A DNA stretch of 64,000 nucleotides from contig NZ_JAHVAA010000011.1 in NCBI RefSeq assembly GCF_019264485.1, positions 558,001 through 622,000 on the forward strand. Reading direction: 5' to 3'. This DNA comes from Sediminibacterium sp. GTDB taxonomy: Bacteria; Bacteroidota; Bacteroidia; Chitinophagales; Chitinophagaceae. Made by a program: the position numbers and the translations under genes. Shown in pieces: positions 1 through 9,726 of the stretch. A model generated the notes under the pieces. It worked only from the letters and a program-made list of their open reading frames with translations, was not told where the DNA came from and did not search any database. The stretch's first letter is position 1. Each line of letters begins with the position of its first letter.

Positions 1-1197
1 CGTAAATACGTTCGCCTGAGTTTAGGTGGTATGCATGATGAAAGTGAGATCCGTGGTCATCGCAAAACCTATATCGGCGCAATGCCCGGCCGTATTCTTC
101 AGAATATCCGGAAATGCAAATCATCGAACCCGGTAATGATTCTCGATGAAATTGACAAGATCGGAAACGATTTCCGTGGGGATCCTTCTTCTGCGCTACT
201 GGAAGTACTCGACCCGGAACAGAATAACAGCTTTTACGATAATTACCTCGAACTCGAATACGATCTGAGTAAGGTTTTGTTTATTGCAACTGCCAATAAT
301 CTCCAGAATATCCAGCCTGCATTGCGCGACCGACTGGAGATCATCGACCTCAGTGGTTATGCGGTAGAAGAGAAAGTAGAGATTGCCAAACGTCATTTAC
401 TGCCGAAACAAAAAGAAGCACATGGATTAGGTAAGGTAACGGTTAAGATGAATGATAAAGTGATCGAAAAAATTATTGAAAACTATACCAGGGAAAGCGG
501 GGTTCGTGAGCTCGACAGGCAACTGGCATCCATCATGCGGTACCAGGCAAAAGAACTGGCTATTAAAAATAAAATCAAAACAACTCTCACAGCCGTTGAT
601 ATTGAAAAAATTCTCGGTCAGGCAAGGTACAGCAATGAAATCTATAAAACGGCCAATATGCCCGGTGTGGCTGTAGGACTTGCCTGGACTTATGTTGGAG
701 GTGATATTCTTTTTATAGAAACCATATTAGGGGAAGGCAAAGGTGATTTGAAACTGACCGGTAACCTGGGCAATGTAATGAAAGAGAGCGCAAGTACTGC
801 ACTTAGCTACCTGCAGGCCAATGCCAGAAAATATGGGATCGACCCTGAAGAGTTTGGTAAAAAATCTATTCATATACACGTGCCGGAAGGTGCTGTTCCT
901 AAAGATGGTCCAAGTGCCGGTATTACCATGCTCACTTCATTGGCTTCTGCTTTTACCGGCAGAAAGGTAAAACCTTACCTGGCTATGACGGGCGAGATAA
1001 CACTCCGCGGGCAGGTATTGCCCGTTGGCGGGATCAAAGAAAAAGTGCTGGCAGCTAAGCGGGCCGGTTTAAAAGAAATAATCGTTTGCTCACAAAATGA
1101 AAAAGACGTAAAGGAAATTGAAGGCGATTTTATCAGGGGCGTTCAGTTTCATTATGTGAAAAGCATGCAGCAGGTAGTAGATATTGCACTGGTATGA
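1..1197 (+). CDS. lon: Lon ATP-dependent protease, C-terminal part (5' end outside window)
   Basis: This is the distal half of the Lon AAA+ serine protease, which degrades misfolded and regulatory proteins in the cytoplasm. The reading frame is open from base 1, and the first codons already encode the conserved segment before [15 protein letters not shown], so the start lies outside the window. Visible are the Walker B motif VMILDEID at about residues 45-52 of the fragment, the AAA+ lid, and the whole S16 protease domain. The catalytic Ser lies in DGPSAGIT (codon 913-915) and the catalytic Lys in GGIKEK (codon 1036-1038). The Walker A motif and N-terminal substrate domain are upstream. A strong hairpin terminator follows about 90 bases after the stop. 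Identification is secure. Confidence 0.97.
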   Translation, partial: RKYVRLSLGGMHDESEIRGHRKTYIGAMPGRILQNIRKCKSSNPVMILDEIDKIGNDFRGDPSSALLEVLDPEQNNSFYDNYLELEYDLSKVLFIATANNLQNIQPALRDRLEIIDLSGYAVEEKVEIAKRHLLPKQKEAHGLGKVTVKMNDKVIEKIIENYTRESGVRELDRQLASIMRYQAKELAIKNKIKTTLTAVDIEKILGQARYSNEIYKTANMPGVAVGLAWTYVGGDILFIETILGEGKGDLKLTGNLGNVMKESASTALSYLQANARKYGIDPEEFGKKSIHIHVPEGAVPKDGPSAGITMLTSLASAFTGRKVKPYLAMTGEITLRGQVLPVGGIKEKVLAAKRAGLKEIIVCSQNEKDVKEIEGDFIRGVQFHYVKSMQQVVDIALV

Positions 1198-1288
1198 CAT
1201 TAAAATTATGGACCGGCTAAACCATTAGCCGTGATACTTGTTATTTAAACATCAACATTTTCTTCATGTTGGTTGTTTTAAGGGTTAA

Positions 1289-1319
1289 AATCCCCCATCT
1301 CAATGGGGGATTCTTTTTT
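1289..1319 (+). terminator. rho-independent terminator of lon
   Basis: A perfect 10-bp stem (AATCCCCCAT at 1289-1298 with its complement at 1303-1312) has a 4-base loop CTCA and runs into a T-rich tract. It is correctly placed to end the lon transcript. Confidence 0.85.
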
Positions 1320-1347
1320 CCCTGCGGTCTTCTTCCTGTTCTCCTGT

Positions 1348-1385
1348 TCTCTGCGGTGAACGGAGTTATTCATTCACCGCAGAGA
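1348..1385. repeat. Inverted repeat of the CTCTGCGGTGAA family, copy 1
   Basis: Two perfect 13-base arms (1348-1360 and 1373-1385) are separated by 12 bases in the gap between lon and porQ. The arm core CTCTGCGGTGAA recurs at 10980-10991 in the gap between the sprT-like gene and sucC. It lies just after the lon terminator and encodes nothing visible. Confidence 0.75.
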
Positions 1386-1448
1386 GCGTATTAGAGTTCT
1401 GATAAAATTGAAAACAGCCTCATTTTTCTTCCTACAGTTATATTAGTT

Positions 1449-2492
1449 TTGAATGTATTGAAAAACAGACTCCTTATAACATGCAGCCTATGCCTTATGT
1501 CTCATATAGGTATTTCTCAGACTTTGGGAGGTAATGCGGTATTTAATTTTCTCAAACAGTCTAATACAGCACAGTTGTCGGCTTTTGGGGGGCTCAATGT
1601 TTCTGCACCGGGAAAAGATGTAGGCATGGGATTTCAGAATCCTGCATTGCTCAGAAAAGAGATGCACCAGCAACTGAACACTTCTTTTAACGCATTTGTA
1701 GCCGGTATCAGTAATTATAGCCTTACAGGGGCCTGGTATCTGGAAGAAGCCAAAACCAATATCGGACTCGGCATCAATTATTTTAACTACGGAAACATTG
1801 ACCAGACCGATGCCTCGGGGAATATATCGGGTAGTTTCAGACCAAGAGATTATGTGGTGCAGGTAATGGCATCGCGTAGCCATAAGGAGAAATGGTGGTA
1901 CGGGGCCACCTTGAAATTTATACATTCAGGCTATGGTCAGTATCGTTCATCAGGAATAGCAATGGATGTAGCTTTGAACTATCATGATACCGATAAAGGA
2001 CTACAGGCGGGTATTGTGGTGAAAAATATGGGTACCCAACTCAGCACTTATGATGGCACTGGCAGAAAAGAAGAACTGCCTTTCGACTTACAGGCAGGGG
2101 TTACTAAAAAACTGGAGAATGCACCCGTTCAATTCTCAATTAGCTTTCATGATCTTCACCGGTTCAATAATTTTTACAACGATACCAGTTTCAGGGCAGG
2201 AGAAGGGGATGATGATTTTACAAAAAAAAATACCCTGCAAAAAATATTCAACCATGTGGTAATAGCCGCACAGTTTTTTCCCCACGAAAAAATTGAACTG
2301 ACAACTGGGTATAATTTTCAGCGAAGACAGGATTTAAACGGATTCAATATCAGTAATGGACTGAATGGTTTTACACTGGGCACTGCTGTAATATTGCCTA
2401 AAATACATATTCGCTATGCAACTGGCTTTTACCAGCGACAACTCTTTCATCAGTTTTCTCTGAATTTTAATCTGAAAGGGAATGCTTTCTGA
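1449..2492 (+). CDS. porQ: Type IX secretion system protein PorQ
   Basis: PorQ is an outer-membrane beta-barrel protein of the Bacteroidota type IX secretion system, needed with PorU/PorV/PorZ to attach secreted cargo to the surface. The N-terminus is a signal peptide ending near GISQ. It is followed by the family signature GGNAVFNF, AQLSAFGG and GMGFQNPALL (about residues 27-66), then alternating strands typical of a barrel. At 347 residues it has the usual PorQ size. The frame opens at a TTG at 1449, and a second TTG at 1458 is equally possible; an ATG at 1453 is out of frame. A TAGTTTTG box overlaps 1444-1451, which argues for the later start. The gene lies downstream of lon and converges on the CAT-like gene with only 6 bases between the stops. 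Confidence 0.88.
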   Translation: MNVLKNRLLITCSLCLMSHIGISQTLGGNAVFNFLKQSNTAQLSAFGGLNVSAPGKDVGMGFQNPALLRKEMHQQLNTSFNAFVAGISNYSLTGAWYLEEAKTNIGLGINYFNYGNIDQTDASGNISGSFRPRDYVVQVMASRSHKEKWWYGATLKFIHSGYGQYRSSGIAMDVALNYHDTDKGLQAGIVVKNMGTQLSTYDGTGRKEELPFDLQAGVTKKLENAPVQFSISFHDLHRFNNFYNDTSFRAGEGDDDFTKKNTLQKIFNHVVIAAQFFPHEKIELTTGYNFQRRQDLNGFNISNGLNGFTLGTAVILPKIHIRYATGFYQRQLFHQFSLNFNLKGNAF

Positions 2493-2498
2493 TTACTA

Positions 2499-3122
2499 TT
2501 ACTGTAATAATAATTCCTGGAACCTTTCTACAAACTGTGCTACATGAAATCCATCCATTAAGGCATGGTGTACATGAATGGAAACCGGCATTTGTTTGAT
2601 GCCATTTTGTTCCATCATCTTGCCAAAAGAAATTTTAGGGCATGAATCTTTGAAACTAAAACTACGGGCATGTGATAAGCTGGTGAAATTGAGCCAGGGT
2701 ATAGATGAATAATGAATCACATTCTCACCCGATACCGCAGGAATTAATCCCGTACTACTACGAACTTCTTCTATGATAGCTTTTGCGTGTTCACTGAACA
2801 CAGAAAAGTCGGGATGATAATTCATATAGGAAAACCCAAAAGTTCCGTCGGGCCGGTTAATAGTGGGAGATGCATTTACCTGATCGTAAACATATACAAG
2901 CCCGTCTTCAATACGGTAACGAAAAGGGATTGTTTCGTTGGCGGCTTTAAGGGAAGCATGCAGGTAATAAAGAAAAAATGAGTAATTGTTTTCTTTGGCT
3001 GTATGATAAGCCCTGGTGCAGTCTACATGTACTGTTAGGCCAAAAAAAGGTTCTTCAAACTGACTAAAAAACCTGAATTGGTCTTTCCGGTTCCAGCTTT
3101 CAATGTCTAATAAAGTTTTCAT
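2499..3122 (-). CDS. Chloramphenicol acetyltransferase-like protein
   Basis: This 207-residue protein has the length and fold signature of the trimeric CAT family, which transfers acetyl groups from acetyl-CoA to hydroxylated substrates. The active-site motif HHALMDG lies at residues 185-191; by family analogy His186 is the general base and Asp190 the structural partner. The upstream SIPWLNFTSLSHA segment corresponds to the conserved central CAT region. Its start codon overlaps the stop of the HAD hydrolase gene by four bases (ATGA), so the two are co-translated. The chromosomal housekeeping context, with no mobile elements, makes an acquired resistance role unlikely; the natural acceptor cannot be told from sequence. 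Confidence 0.8.
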   Translation of the reverse strand: MKTLLDIESWNRKDQFRFFSQFEEPFFGLTVHVDCTRAYHTAKENNYSFFLYYLHASLKAANETIPFRYRIEDGLVYVYDQVNASPTINRPDGTFGFSYMNYHPDFSVFSEHAKAIIEEVRSSTGLIPAVSGENVIHYSSIPWLNFTSLSHARSFSFKDSCPKISFGKMMEQNGIKQMPVSIHVHHALMDGFHVAQFVERFQELLLQ

Positions 3123-3811
3123 TTCAACAGGAAAGATAATACTTCTTTGATCGATTCAACCTGTCTGAAATTCAGATGATCGATGTCTTTATCAATGGTT
3201 TCATGTGCCCATGTGGTATGATAGGGTATATGCACAGCATGAGCTCCCAGTTCCAATACAGGCAGTACATCTGATTTTAATGAATTACCCAGCATCATGA
3301 ATTCAGCCGGTTGTATATCGAGGTGTTTTAACAATTTCTGATAATCAGTTTCTCTTTTCTCCGACATAATTTCAATATGATGAAAATAATGTTCAAGCCC
3401 CGATTTTCTCAACTTTCTTTCCTGATCAAGCAAATCACCTTTTGTTGCCACCACCAATTTGTATTTACCATGTAAGGCCTGTAATACATCTTCTACCTCA
3501 TCGAGTAAAACAATGGGTTTTTCCAGTAATTCCTTGCCGAGTGCAATAATTTTTTCAATTACATCTACTTTAATGGTTTTCTGGGAAAGCTCCATGGCTG
3601 CTTCAATCATACTCAGCATAAATCCTTTTACGCCATAACCATAAAGATTGATATTCCTGATTTCTACCTGTAGTAGCTCTCTGGCAATAGAATGGTGTGG
3701 CAAATAATCTTCCAGTAACTCGCAAAACCTGTCTTCTGTTTCCCTGAAATAAGGTTCATTTACCCAGAGGGTATCGTCAGCATCAAATGCAATTACTTTT
3801 ATGTCATTCAT
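3119..3811 (-). CDS. HAD-family hydrolase (phosphatase-like)
   Basis: This 230-residue protein of the haloacid dehalogenase superfamily has all its catalytic motifs: motif I FDADDTLW (nucleophile Asp10, acid/base Asp12), motif II VVATKGD, a conserved Lys before the last motif, and motif IV GNSLKSD. An alpha-helical cap lies between motifs I and II, as in subfamily I. Such enzymes usually remove phosphate from small metabolites; the substrate is unknown. It is the first gene of a two-gene unit with the CAT-like gene, overlapping it by four bases, and PBP1a follows on the same strand after a short gap. Confidence 0.85.
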   Translation of the reverse strand: MNDIKVIAFDADDTLWVNEPYFRETEDRFCELLEDYLPHHSIARELLQVEIRNINLYGYGVKGFMLSMIEAAMELSQKTIKVDVIEKIIALGKELLEKPIVLLDEVEDVLQALHGKYKLVVATKGDLLDQERKLRKSGLEHYFHHIEIMSEKRETDYQKLLKHLDIQPAEFMMLGNSLKSDVLPVLELGAHAVHIPYHTTWAHETIDKDIDHLNFRQVESIKEVLSFLLK

Positions 3812-3829
3812 AACAATAAGATGGATCCT

Positions 3830-6235
3830 TTATTTTCCTCCACCTGGTTTTTTAGGTAAAACAGCTTTGGGTTTATCTGCAGGTGGTGGAGGGGGTACTC
3901 CTTTACCATCTTTTTTCTCAGGCGTTTTTGGTGTACTGATTTTGATATCAGACTCAGGTGCTATATCCTCCAGTTTAATATTTTGTGGTACTTCATAATC
4001 TTCTGATGTGCCAGTTCCTACATCTTCACCTTCACCACCTAAAATGGGTGTTGAGTCGTTCAGGTAATCAATGGTGATATCATTGCTCATTACATCAGGC
4101 TTCACAAAACGTACACTTTTATCAATGCCGCAATTAGGGTCGGCAGCTGCTTTGCTGAAGAAATAAGCCCATATAGGCATGGCAGCACGACCACCCTGAC
4201 CCCATGCGCTTTCTTTATTAAAATGTATAAAACGATCATCGGCACCTACCCATGCACCTGCCATCAGTTGTGGTGTATATCCCATAAACCAGCCATCACT
4301 GTTATCATTGGTAGTACCTGTTTTGGCGCCCATTTCAACGGAAGGCATTCCATAACCCCAGATGCCGCGACCTGTGCCTACCTGCACCGTACCCTGCATC
4401 ATCTTAACAACAGAGTAAGCCGTTACTTCGCTGATGACTTCTTTTCTTTTGGGCGTGAAAGTGGCGAGTACATTTCCATTTCTGTCTTCAACACGGGCAA
4501 TGTACATGGGTTTTACATTGAAACCTCTTCCGGGAAACATGCTGAAACCCTGCATCATTTCATACAATGAAATTTCGCATGAACCCAATGCAATAGAAGG
4601 ATATGGATCGATCTTGGTTTTAAAATCGCAACGCTGGAGGAAATTCACTAATCTTTTGGCACCATTGTTTCCTTCACTATCTAACTGTTTCATAATATAA
4701 GCTGATGCACAGTTACGCGAAAATGCCAAAGCCGAAGCCATGGGCATAGCGCCACCCTGACATGACCTGCTGGTAGCCGGTACCATTCCATATCCCCCAA
4801 AACTCTGCTGCTCATCGTATACGGTTGTATTGGGTGTAAAACCTGCTTCTTCAATGGCCAGGCTATATAAAAGAGGTTTCATGGTAGAACCCACCTGACG
4901 TTTGGTATTAAAGTTTACGTGATCGTATTTGAAAGTTTTAAAACCAATACCACCTACCCAGGCTTTAATTTCACCTGTTAACGGATCCATTACCATAAAT
5001 CCAGCCTGTAACATCTGCCGATGGTAACGGATAGAATCATAAGGGGTCATTAAAGTATCTGTTTCCCTGTTATTGTTCCAGGCAAATACACGCATCGGTG
5101 TTTTTTCGTAGAAGGTTTTTTTAATCTCTTCATCTTTCAGGCCTTCACGATCCAGATTTTTCCATCGATCACTTTGTTTCATCGCTGCTTCCAGCACATT
5201 CTCATAGCCTTTCCAGATCGATTTGTTTTTGATATTCGCCTGACCATTAAACAGCTTCTGCATAAAGTTCATATGCTTGGCCACGGCCTCTTCTGCATAT
5301 TGCTGCATGCGCGGATTGATGGTGGTATAAATTTTTAATCCATCCCTGTACAGGTTATAATTATCACCGTTGTTCTTTTTATTCTCCTTGCACCATTTCT
5401 TCATTTCTTCGGCCAGTATCATACGGAAATAAGGACCAAGACCCGTTGTTTCATCCAGTTTCTTGTAGTTGAGTTCAATGGGTTTTCTCTTCAATACATT
5501 GGCTTCTGCTTCTGTGAGGTACTCATTCCGAACCATTTGATTGATAACCGTATTTCTTCTGTCGAGTGCCAGCTTCGGGTTGCGCCTGGGATTATAAATA
5601 GTGGCACCTTTCAACATGCCAATTAAAACAGCCGACTCTTCAATATTGAGCCTGTCTGGTTCTTTCTGGAAAAAAGTTTTGGAGGCGTTCCTGATGCCAA
5701 ATACATTATCACTAAAGGCAACGGTATTGAGGTATAGTGTGAGTATTTCTTCTTTGGTGAAATTGCGTTCCAGTTTGATTGCGATCACAGATTCCTTGAT
5801 CTTCTGAATCATTCTGAGAAAAATATTCCTTGTGCTCCAGTTATCGGTAAACAGGTTTTTGGCTGTTTGCATGGTAATGGTACTGGCGCCACCTTCCCGC
5901 CCAAGATAAACAAGTGCACGACCCAGAGAACGGGGGTCTACACCGCTATGACTGTAAAACCTTTCATCTTCTGTGGCTACCAGCGCATTGATTACATGTT
6001 TGCTGATATCCTGGTATTTTACATTGATCCTGTCTTCGCCATTCAGGTAATACTTACCCATCAGCGTTCCATCCTGTGCATATACCTGACTGGCAATGGA
6101 TGCACTGGGGTTTTCAATATCATTAATGGAAGGCATATTCCCCAGCCATCCCCAGTTAATCATTAACAGGAACAGGATACCTCCGCCGAGGGACCAGAAA
6201 AAAATGCGCCAGAAAATGCGAACAGGTTTTGACAT
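3830..6235 (-). CDS. Penicillin-binding protein 1A (bifunctional transglycosylase/transpeptidase)
   Basis: This class A PBP polymerises and crosslinks peptidoglycan on the outer face of the inner membrane. It has 801 residues. A single membrane anchor (about 8-28) precedes the GT51 glycosyltransferase domain with catalytic Glu in ATEDERFYSH (about 89), and then the penicillin-binding domain with SxxK as S450-T-M-K453, the SxN motif at S506-R-N and KTG at 638-640. The C-terminal 100 residues are acidic, then proline- and lysine-rich (PPPPPADKPK near the end), as in other Bacteroidota PBP1a proteins. All catalytic residues are present, so both activities are expected. Its upstream neighbour on the same strand is the T9SS gene porW/sprE, 74 bases away. 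Confidence 0.95.
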   Translation of the reverse strand: MSKPVRIFWRIFFWSLGGGILFLLMINWGWLGNMPSINDIENPSASIASQVYAQDGTLMGKYYLNGEDRINVKYQDISKHVINALVATEDERFYSHSGVDPRSLGRALVYLGREGGASTITMQTAKNLFTDNWSTRNIFLRMIQKIKESVIAIKLERNFTKEEILTLYLNTVAFSDNVFGIRNASKTFFQKEPDRLNIEESAVLIGMLKGATIYNPRRNPKLALDRRNTVINQMVRNEYLTEAEANVLKRKPIELNYKKLDETTGLGPYFRMILAEEMKKWCKENKKNNGDNYNLYRDGLKIYTTINPRMQQYAEEAVAKHMNFMQKLFNGQANIKNKSIWKGYENVLEAAMKQSDRWKNLDREGLKDEEIKKTFYEKTPMRVFAWNNNRETDTLMTPYDSIRYHRQMLQAGFMVMDPLTGEIKAWVGGIGFKTFKYDHVNFNTKRQVGSTMKPLLYSLAIEEAGFTPNTTVYDEQQSFGGYGMVPATSRSCQGGAMPMASALAFSRNCASAYIMKQLDSEGNNGAKRLVNFLQRCDFKTKIDPYPSIALGSCEISLYEMMQGFSMFPGRGFNVKPMYIARVEDRNGNVLATFTPKRKEVISEVTAYSVVKMMQGTVQVGTGRGIWGYGMPSVEMGAKTGTTNDNSDGWFMGYTPQLMAGAWVGADDRFIHFNKESAWGQGGRAAMPIWAYFFSKAAADPNCGIDKSVRFVKPDVMSNDITIDYLNDSTPILGGEGEDVGTGTSEDYEVPQNIKLEDIAPESDIKISTPKTPEKKDGKGVPPPPPADKPKAVLPKKPGGGK

Positions 6236-6309
6236 AACAATCCACTATTGGTTCAAAAAAATGATGCGTAAAACTAAAGAAGAGTTAGTGAAGCAATGCT
6301 TCACACTCG

Positions 6310-9246
6310 TTAAAATTTGTCAGGTAATATTTTTTGCATAAATGCCCGGTATGCAGCTATATCTTTTTTGTTTTGTAATATCCTCAGGTTGGCCGGACTT
6401 ATAATCTGGAATCCGTATTTATCAGCACTTAACCAGGGTAATATTCTGCTCGCGGCCTGTGGTTTAACCAGATCGGTATAGCTAACCGCATCACTGGCCG
6501 ATGGGAAAGGCCCCACCAGTAATAATTGTATTTCGGGTACAATGGTTATAGTATTGATGGGCAACCGGCGATTATAGAATTTTTCCTGGTTAAAACGGTT
6601 AAAAGCATTTCTTGCCTCACCCACAAACATGCCATCTACTTTGTTCAGTACAATTACGGCATATTGAGTATCGGTAGGTACAAACTCATACTCCGGTTCT
6701 GCCAGTGTTAAGGGGGCTGATTTAACAACATTTGTCAAATTAATACCTGGCGCCTGTTTTATTTCTTTTGGTAGAGGAGTAGCAGTAACTGAGCTGTCTT
6801 TCTTCGGAATGGTATTAATAATAGAAGCAGGGCCGGTAAGATCAATGCCTCTGGTTACTGCTTCTGCTGGTCTTTCAACAGATAAATCGGTCAGGTATTT
6901 TTCAATTTCTGCCCTTCTGCTCAACACATCAATCATGGTAGCCGCTTTTTCAGCAAGGGGGGAAGAGGGGAAACTGGTTAGTAACTGTTGCAGTCTGTTG
7001 ATGGCAATTGTATCCGCTTTTTGTTTGATGTAGTAAATAGATTCAATGTACAGTAGTTGGGGCGTCCATTGAGAGTTCTTATACTGTTGTTCTGTCTGTT
7101 TCTTTGCCTGTATGGCCGATTCAAATTTCCCTTCTATAAACAGGTTGTAGATATTGCTATAAATAATTTCTGCCGGGTCTTTCTTGTTTGCGGCATTGGT
7201 ATTGTTTAAAAATTTGCTGTCAGCAAAAGTTTTGGCAAATGCATTTTGTAAAGAATCGGCCGCTGACAGGTTATTTGTTTTGCGATAACACTGTATCAGG
7301 TTGAAACCTGCTTCCTCTGCTTCAGCAGCGCGGGGGAAACGTCTGAGCAGTTCTTCATAAACTTCTATGGCAGAAGGATAATCATCCAACTGTTCCTGAA
7401 ATATTTTTCCATTCTCCAGCAAACCACGAATGATCATAGTATTCGATAACTCTTTTTGCTCTTCGGTAAGTGGAATGGTATTCTGTAATGCTTCAAGACT
7501 CAGTTCTTCTTTTTTGGGTACCGGCTTATTATCTGCTGAAACTATTGCCTGGTTTTGCGCTGGAATTACTTTGTCTACAGCCGATTGTCTGCGCCAGTTA
7601 TCTATGTTCGGTCTGTTGCCCCAGCGTCTGTTGAATTCACCTAAACCACGGCTTCTTAAACTGCTGTTAAGAAAATAGAATTCGGCGCCATTGTTATTAA
7701 ACAGATCAGCAGCCTGGGTATTGCCGGCAGGAAGATCAGAACCAAATGAAGTTTCTTCTGTTTCTTTCAGGCCACGTTCTTTTCTTAACTGACGGAGTAT
7801 TTTTTTAAGTAAAGCCGTTCTCTCTGCTTCTGGAAGGGTAGCAATTTGTTGAACACTGTCTTCCCGGTTAATGTTTTCCTCATTCATGGCAATGAGCTGA
7901 AGCGCAGGTTTTCTGGTATTGATTCTTTCCTGCTCTTTTTCTTTCACCATATTTACCTGTACACTGTCGTAAAACCGGAACGATTGGCTATATGCTTTTC
8001 TATCGTAGTTCAGGTCGCCGAGCAAAAGAAAACTTTGCTGCTTCTGTAAAGGGTTATCGTTACTGAATGAAACACTTCTTAATAACCATTGCTGTGCTGC
8101 ATTATAATTCTTCCGGCTCAGCTCCAGTTTGGCTGCTGCATAATAAATGATATCGCGATATACATCGTACTTGTCTTTTTTGGCCATCTTGAGCAATTCA
8201 TTCAGGTTTTCCTGCAATGCATTGTCTTTGTCGCCGGTAGAAAGTGCCGCAATATTTAACCTGGCATACACTTCCATAAAAGGATCGGTAGAAAACCTGA
8301 TAGCTGTCTGATAAGATTGAATGGATGCTTTATTGTTTCCCGCCAGTTCATATAGTTGTCCTGCGAGGTAATACGATCTTGCTTTGGCCATATGGTCATT
8401 GCCTTTCTTTAAAGCACGTACCAGGTAATTAGCAGCACTATCGTAAGCATTCAGTTTATAAAAAAGATAAGCACTCAGTTCATCCAGTTCTGGTTGCAGA
8501 CGAACAGGAAAGAGTGCGTCACTTCTGAGGAGTGCAAGTAAGCCCGCTGCTTCCGCTGCCTTATCCTGTTCTATAAAAGTTCTTGTCATCCAGATAAAAC
8601 TCTCGTTCCTGCTGGGTAGGGTAGTAGTGAGCTTTTTCCAGAGTGGTCTTTTTTCATTGGTAGAAATGGAGAATATACCACCTGCATTACTGGCATTACT
8701 GCCAATAGGAATATCGTATCCTTCGTCCTTGGGGGCAAATGCATAGTTGATATACTGAAATACCATCTGTGCCGAATCAAAATCTTTTCTGAGTAAATAA
8801 GCTTTACCCATCAGCATATACAGGTTATCTACCCAGTCGCTGCGAAGGTCATGTAAAAGAATACCGGCCGTGCATTTATACAAAACAGTATCTATCTGAT
8901 CCTGTGCCGTGGTTTCCAGGTCGTAATCATAAAAAGACAGGAGTTGTGTATAATCATCCCTGTGCGATTCGCTGGCTCTTTCCAGTATTTCATTCAACCG
9001 CTGGTTAGCATTGAAATAATAGTTGAAATGAGTCACCGTATTATTATAAATCCTTTTGGGAAGTGTAAACTTTTTATTGCCTGTTTTTTCAGCAGGCAGG
9101 GTCCTGTTTTCGTAAGGTTTGTCTTTTTTGAGCTCAATGCTTGTATAAGGTTGTGCCATGCTTTTCAGACTAAAAAAAAGCAATGCGGCAACCATATATG
9201 GGATCGGAATCATCCGGGAAAATATGAATCTGGAATTACTGTGCAT
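6310..9246 (-). CDS. porW: Type IX secretion / gliding TPR protein PorW/SprE
   Basis: PorW/SprE is a periplasmic TPR protein required for type IX secretion and gliding. This 978-residue homologue begins with the conserved NTVTHFNYYFNANQRLNE and WVDNLYMLMGKAYLLRKDFDSA segments, and has PIGSNASN and FSISTNEKR in the next block. TPR-like helices follow through about residue 750. The C-terminal block DTQYAVIVLNKVDGMFVGEARNAFNRFN is typical of the family. A signal peptide spans residues 1-31. There is no lipobox cysteine: the region reads FSLKSMAQPYTS. Characterised relatives are described as lipoproteins, so this one may be soluble in the periplasm or anchored by other means. It is divergent from the small M23-N-like gene across 84 bases. 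The symbol follows the Porphyromonas name; sprE is the Flavobacterium equivalent. Confidence 0.85.
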   Translation of the reverse strand: MHSNSRFIFSRMIPIPYMVAALLFFSLKSMAQPYTSIELKKDKPYENRTLPAEKTGNKKFTLPKRIYNNTVTHFNYYFNANQRLNEILERASESHRDDYTQLLSFYDYDLETTAQDQIDTVLYKCTAGILLHDLRSDWVDNLYMLMGKAYLLRKDFDSAQMVFQYINYAFAPKDEGYDIPIGSNASNAGGIFSISTNEKRPLWKKLTTTLPSRNESFIWMTRTFIEQDKAAEAAGLLALLRSDALFPVRLQPELDELSAYLFYKLNAYDSAANYLVRALKKGNDHMAKARSYYLAGQLYELAGNNKASIQSYQTAIRFSTDPFMEVYARLNIAALSTGDKDNALQENLNELLKMAKKDKYDVYRDIIYYAAAKLELSRKNYNAAQQWLLRSVSFSNDNPLQKQQSFLLLGDLNYDRKAYSQSFRFYDSVQVNMVKEKEQERINTRKPALQLIAMNEENINREDSVQQIATLPEAERTALLKKILRQLRKERGLKETEETSFGSDLPAGNTQAADLFNNNGAEFYFLNSSLRSRGLGEFNRRWGNRPNIDNWRRQSAVDKVIPAQNQAIVSADNKPVPKKEELSLEALQNTIPLTEEQKELSNTMIIRGLLENGKIFQEQLDDYPSAIEVYEELLRRFPRAAEAEEAGFNLIQCYRKTNNLSAADSLQNAFAKTFADSKFLNNTNAANKKDPAEIIYSNIYNLFIEGKFESAIQAKKQTEQQYKNSQWTPQLLYIESIYYIKQKADTIAINRLQQLLTSFPSSPLAEKAATMIDVLSRRAEIEKYLTDLSVERPAEAVTRGIDLTGPASIINTIPKKDSSVTATPLPKEIKQAPGINLTNVVKSAPLTLAEPEYEFVPTDTQYAVIVLNKVDGMFVGEARNAFNRFNQEKFYNRRLPINTITIVPEIQLLLVGPFPSASDAVSYTDLVKPQAASRILPWLSADKYGFQIISPANLRILQNKKDIAAYRAFMQKILPDKF

Positions 9247-9330
9247 AAAAACAGTTTAAAAATACAGTTATTTCCCGATCAGCGATGGGTAAAACCTAAT
9301 TCATCATTACCTTTAACCAGATTTTACCGT

Positions 9331-9726
9331 ATGGCCAGCTCCGAGAATAATAATAACCTCAAACGTATCCGTAACAACTATCGACTGGTAGTGATGAATG
9401 ATGATACTTATGAGGAAGTAGTTACTTTCCGGTTGTCGCGCCTGAGTGTTTATATTGGACTGAGTACGGTTTTTGTGATTTTGGTGGGGCTTACCATTGC
9501 ATTGATTGCTTTTTCTCCATTGAAATATTATATCCCGGGTTATGGCACCAAGGAAAGCCGAACGGCTCTTCAGGTGTTGAAAATGAGAACCGACTCACTG
9601 GAGCAGGCCATCAGGTATAAAGAACAATATATAGACGGAGTAAAAAAAGTGCTTTCGGGTAATACACCCTCCGCACTGGATACTATTGCCTTACAAATTC
9701 CCAAAGCAGATATTTCCAATGAATAA
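9331..9726 (+). CDS. Small bitopic membrane protein resembling the N-terminal region of Bacteroidota M23 peptidases
   Basis: The protein has 131 residues. A cytoplasmic segment carries YRLVVMNDDTYEEVVTFRLS (about 17-36), followed by one membrane span (about 38-62), the segment SPLKYYIPGYG, and a short coiled coil (about 76-108, LKMRTDSLEQAIRYKEQYIDGVKKVL). This order matches, from memory, the N-terminal part of envelope M23 peptidases in this phylum. The catalytic LytM/M23 domain that would follow is absent: the frame stops at 9726. The start is the ATG at 9331; an upstream extension would overlap porW and has no family support. The next gene starts inside its last codons (8-base overlap), so the two are translationally coupled. 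The function is unknown; it may be a peptidase regulator or scaffold. Confidence 0.7.
   Translation: MASSENNNNLKRIRNNYRLVVMNDDTYEEVVTFRLSRLSVYIGLSTVFVILVGLTIALIAFSPLKYYIPGYGTKESRTALQVLKMRTDSLEQAIRYKEQYIDGVKKVLSGNTPSALDTIALQIPKADISNE

Noticed and set aside
2499..3122. Chloramphenicol resistance gene
   Set aside because: The CAT fold and active site are present, but there is no mobile context and many chromosomal CAT-like proteins do not give resistance.
8944..9330. N-terminal extension of the M23-like protein
   Set aside because: The extra residues lie over the 3'-coding strand of porW and look like an antisense shadow; the family N-terminus starts at 9331.
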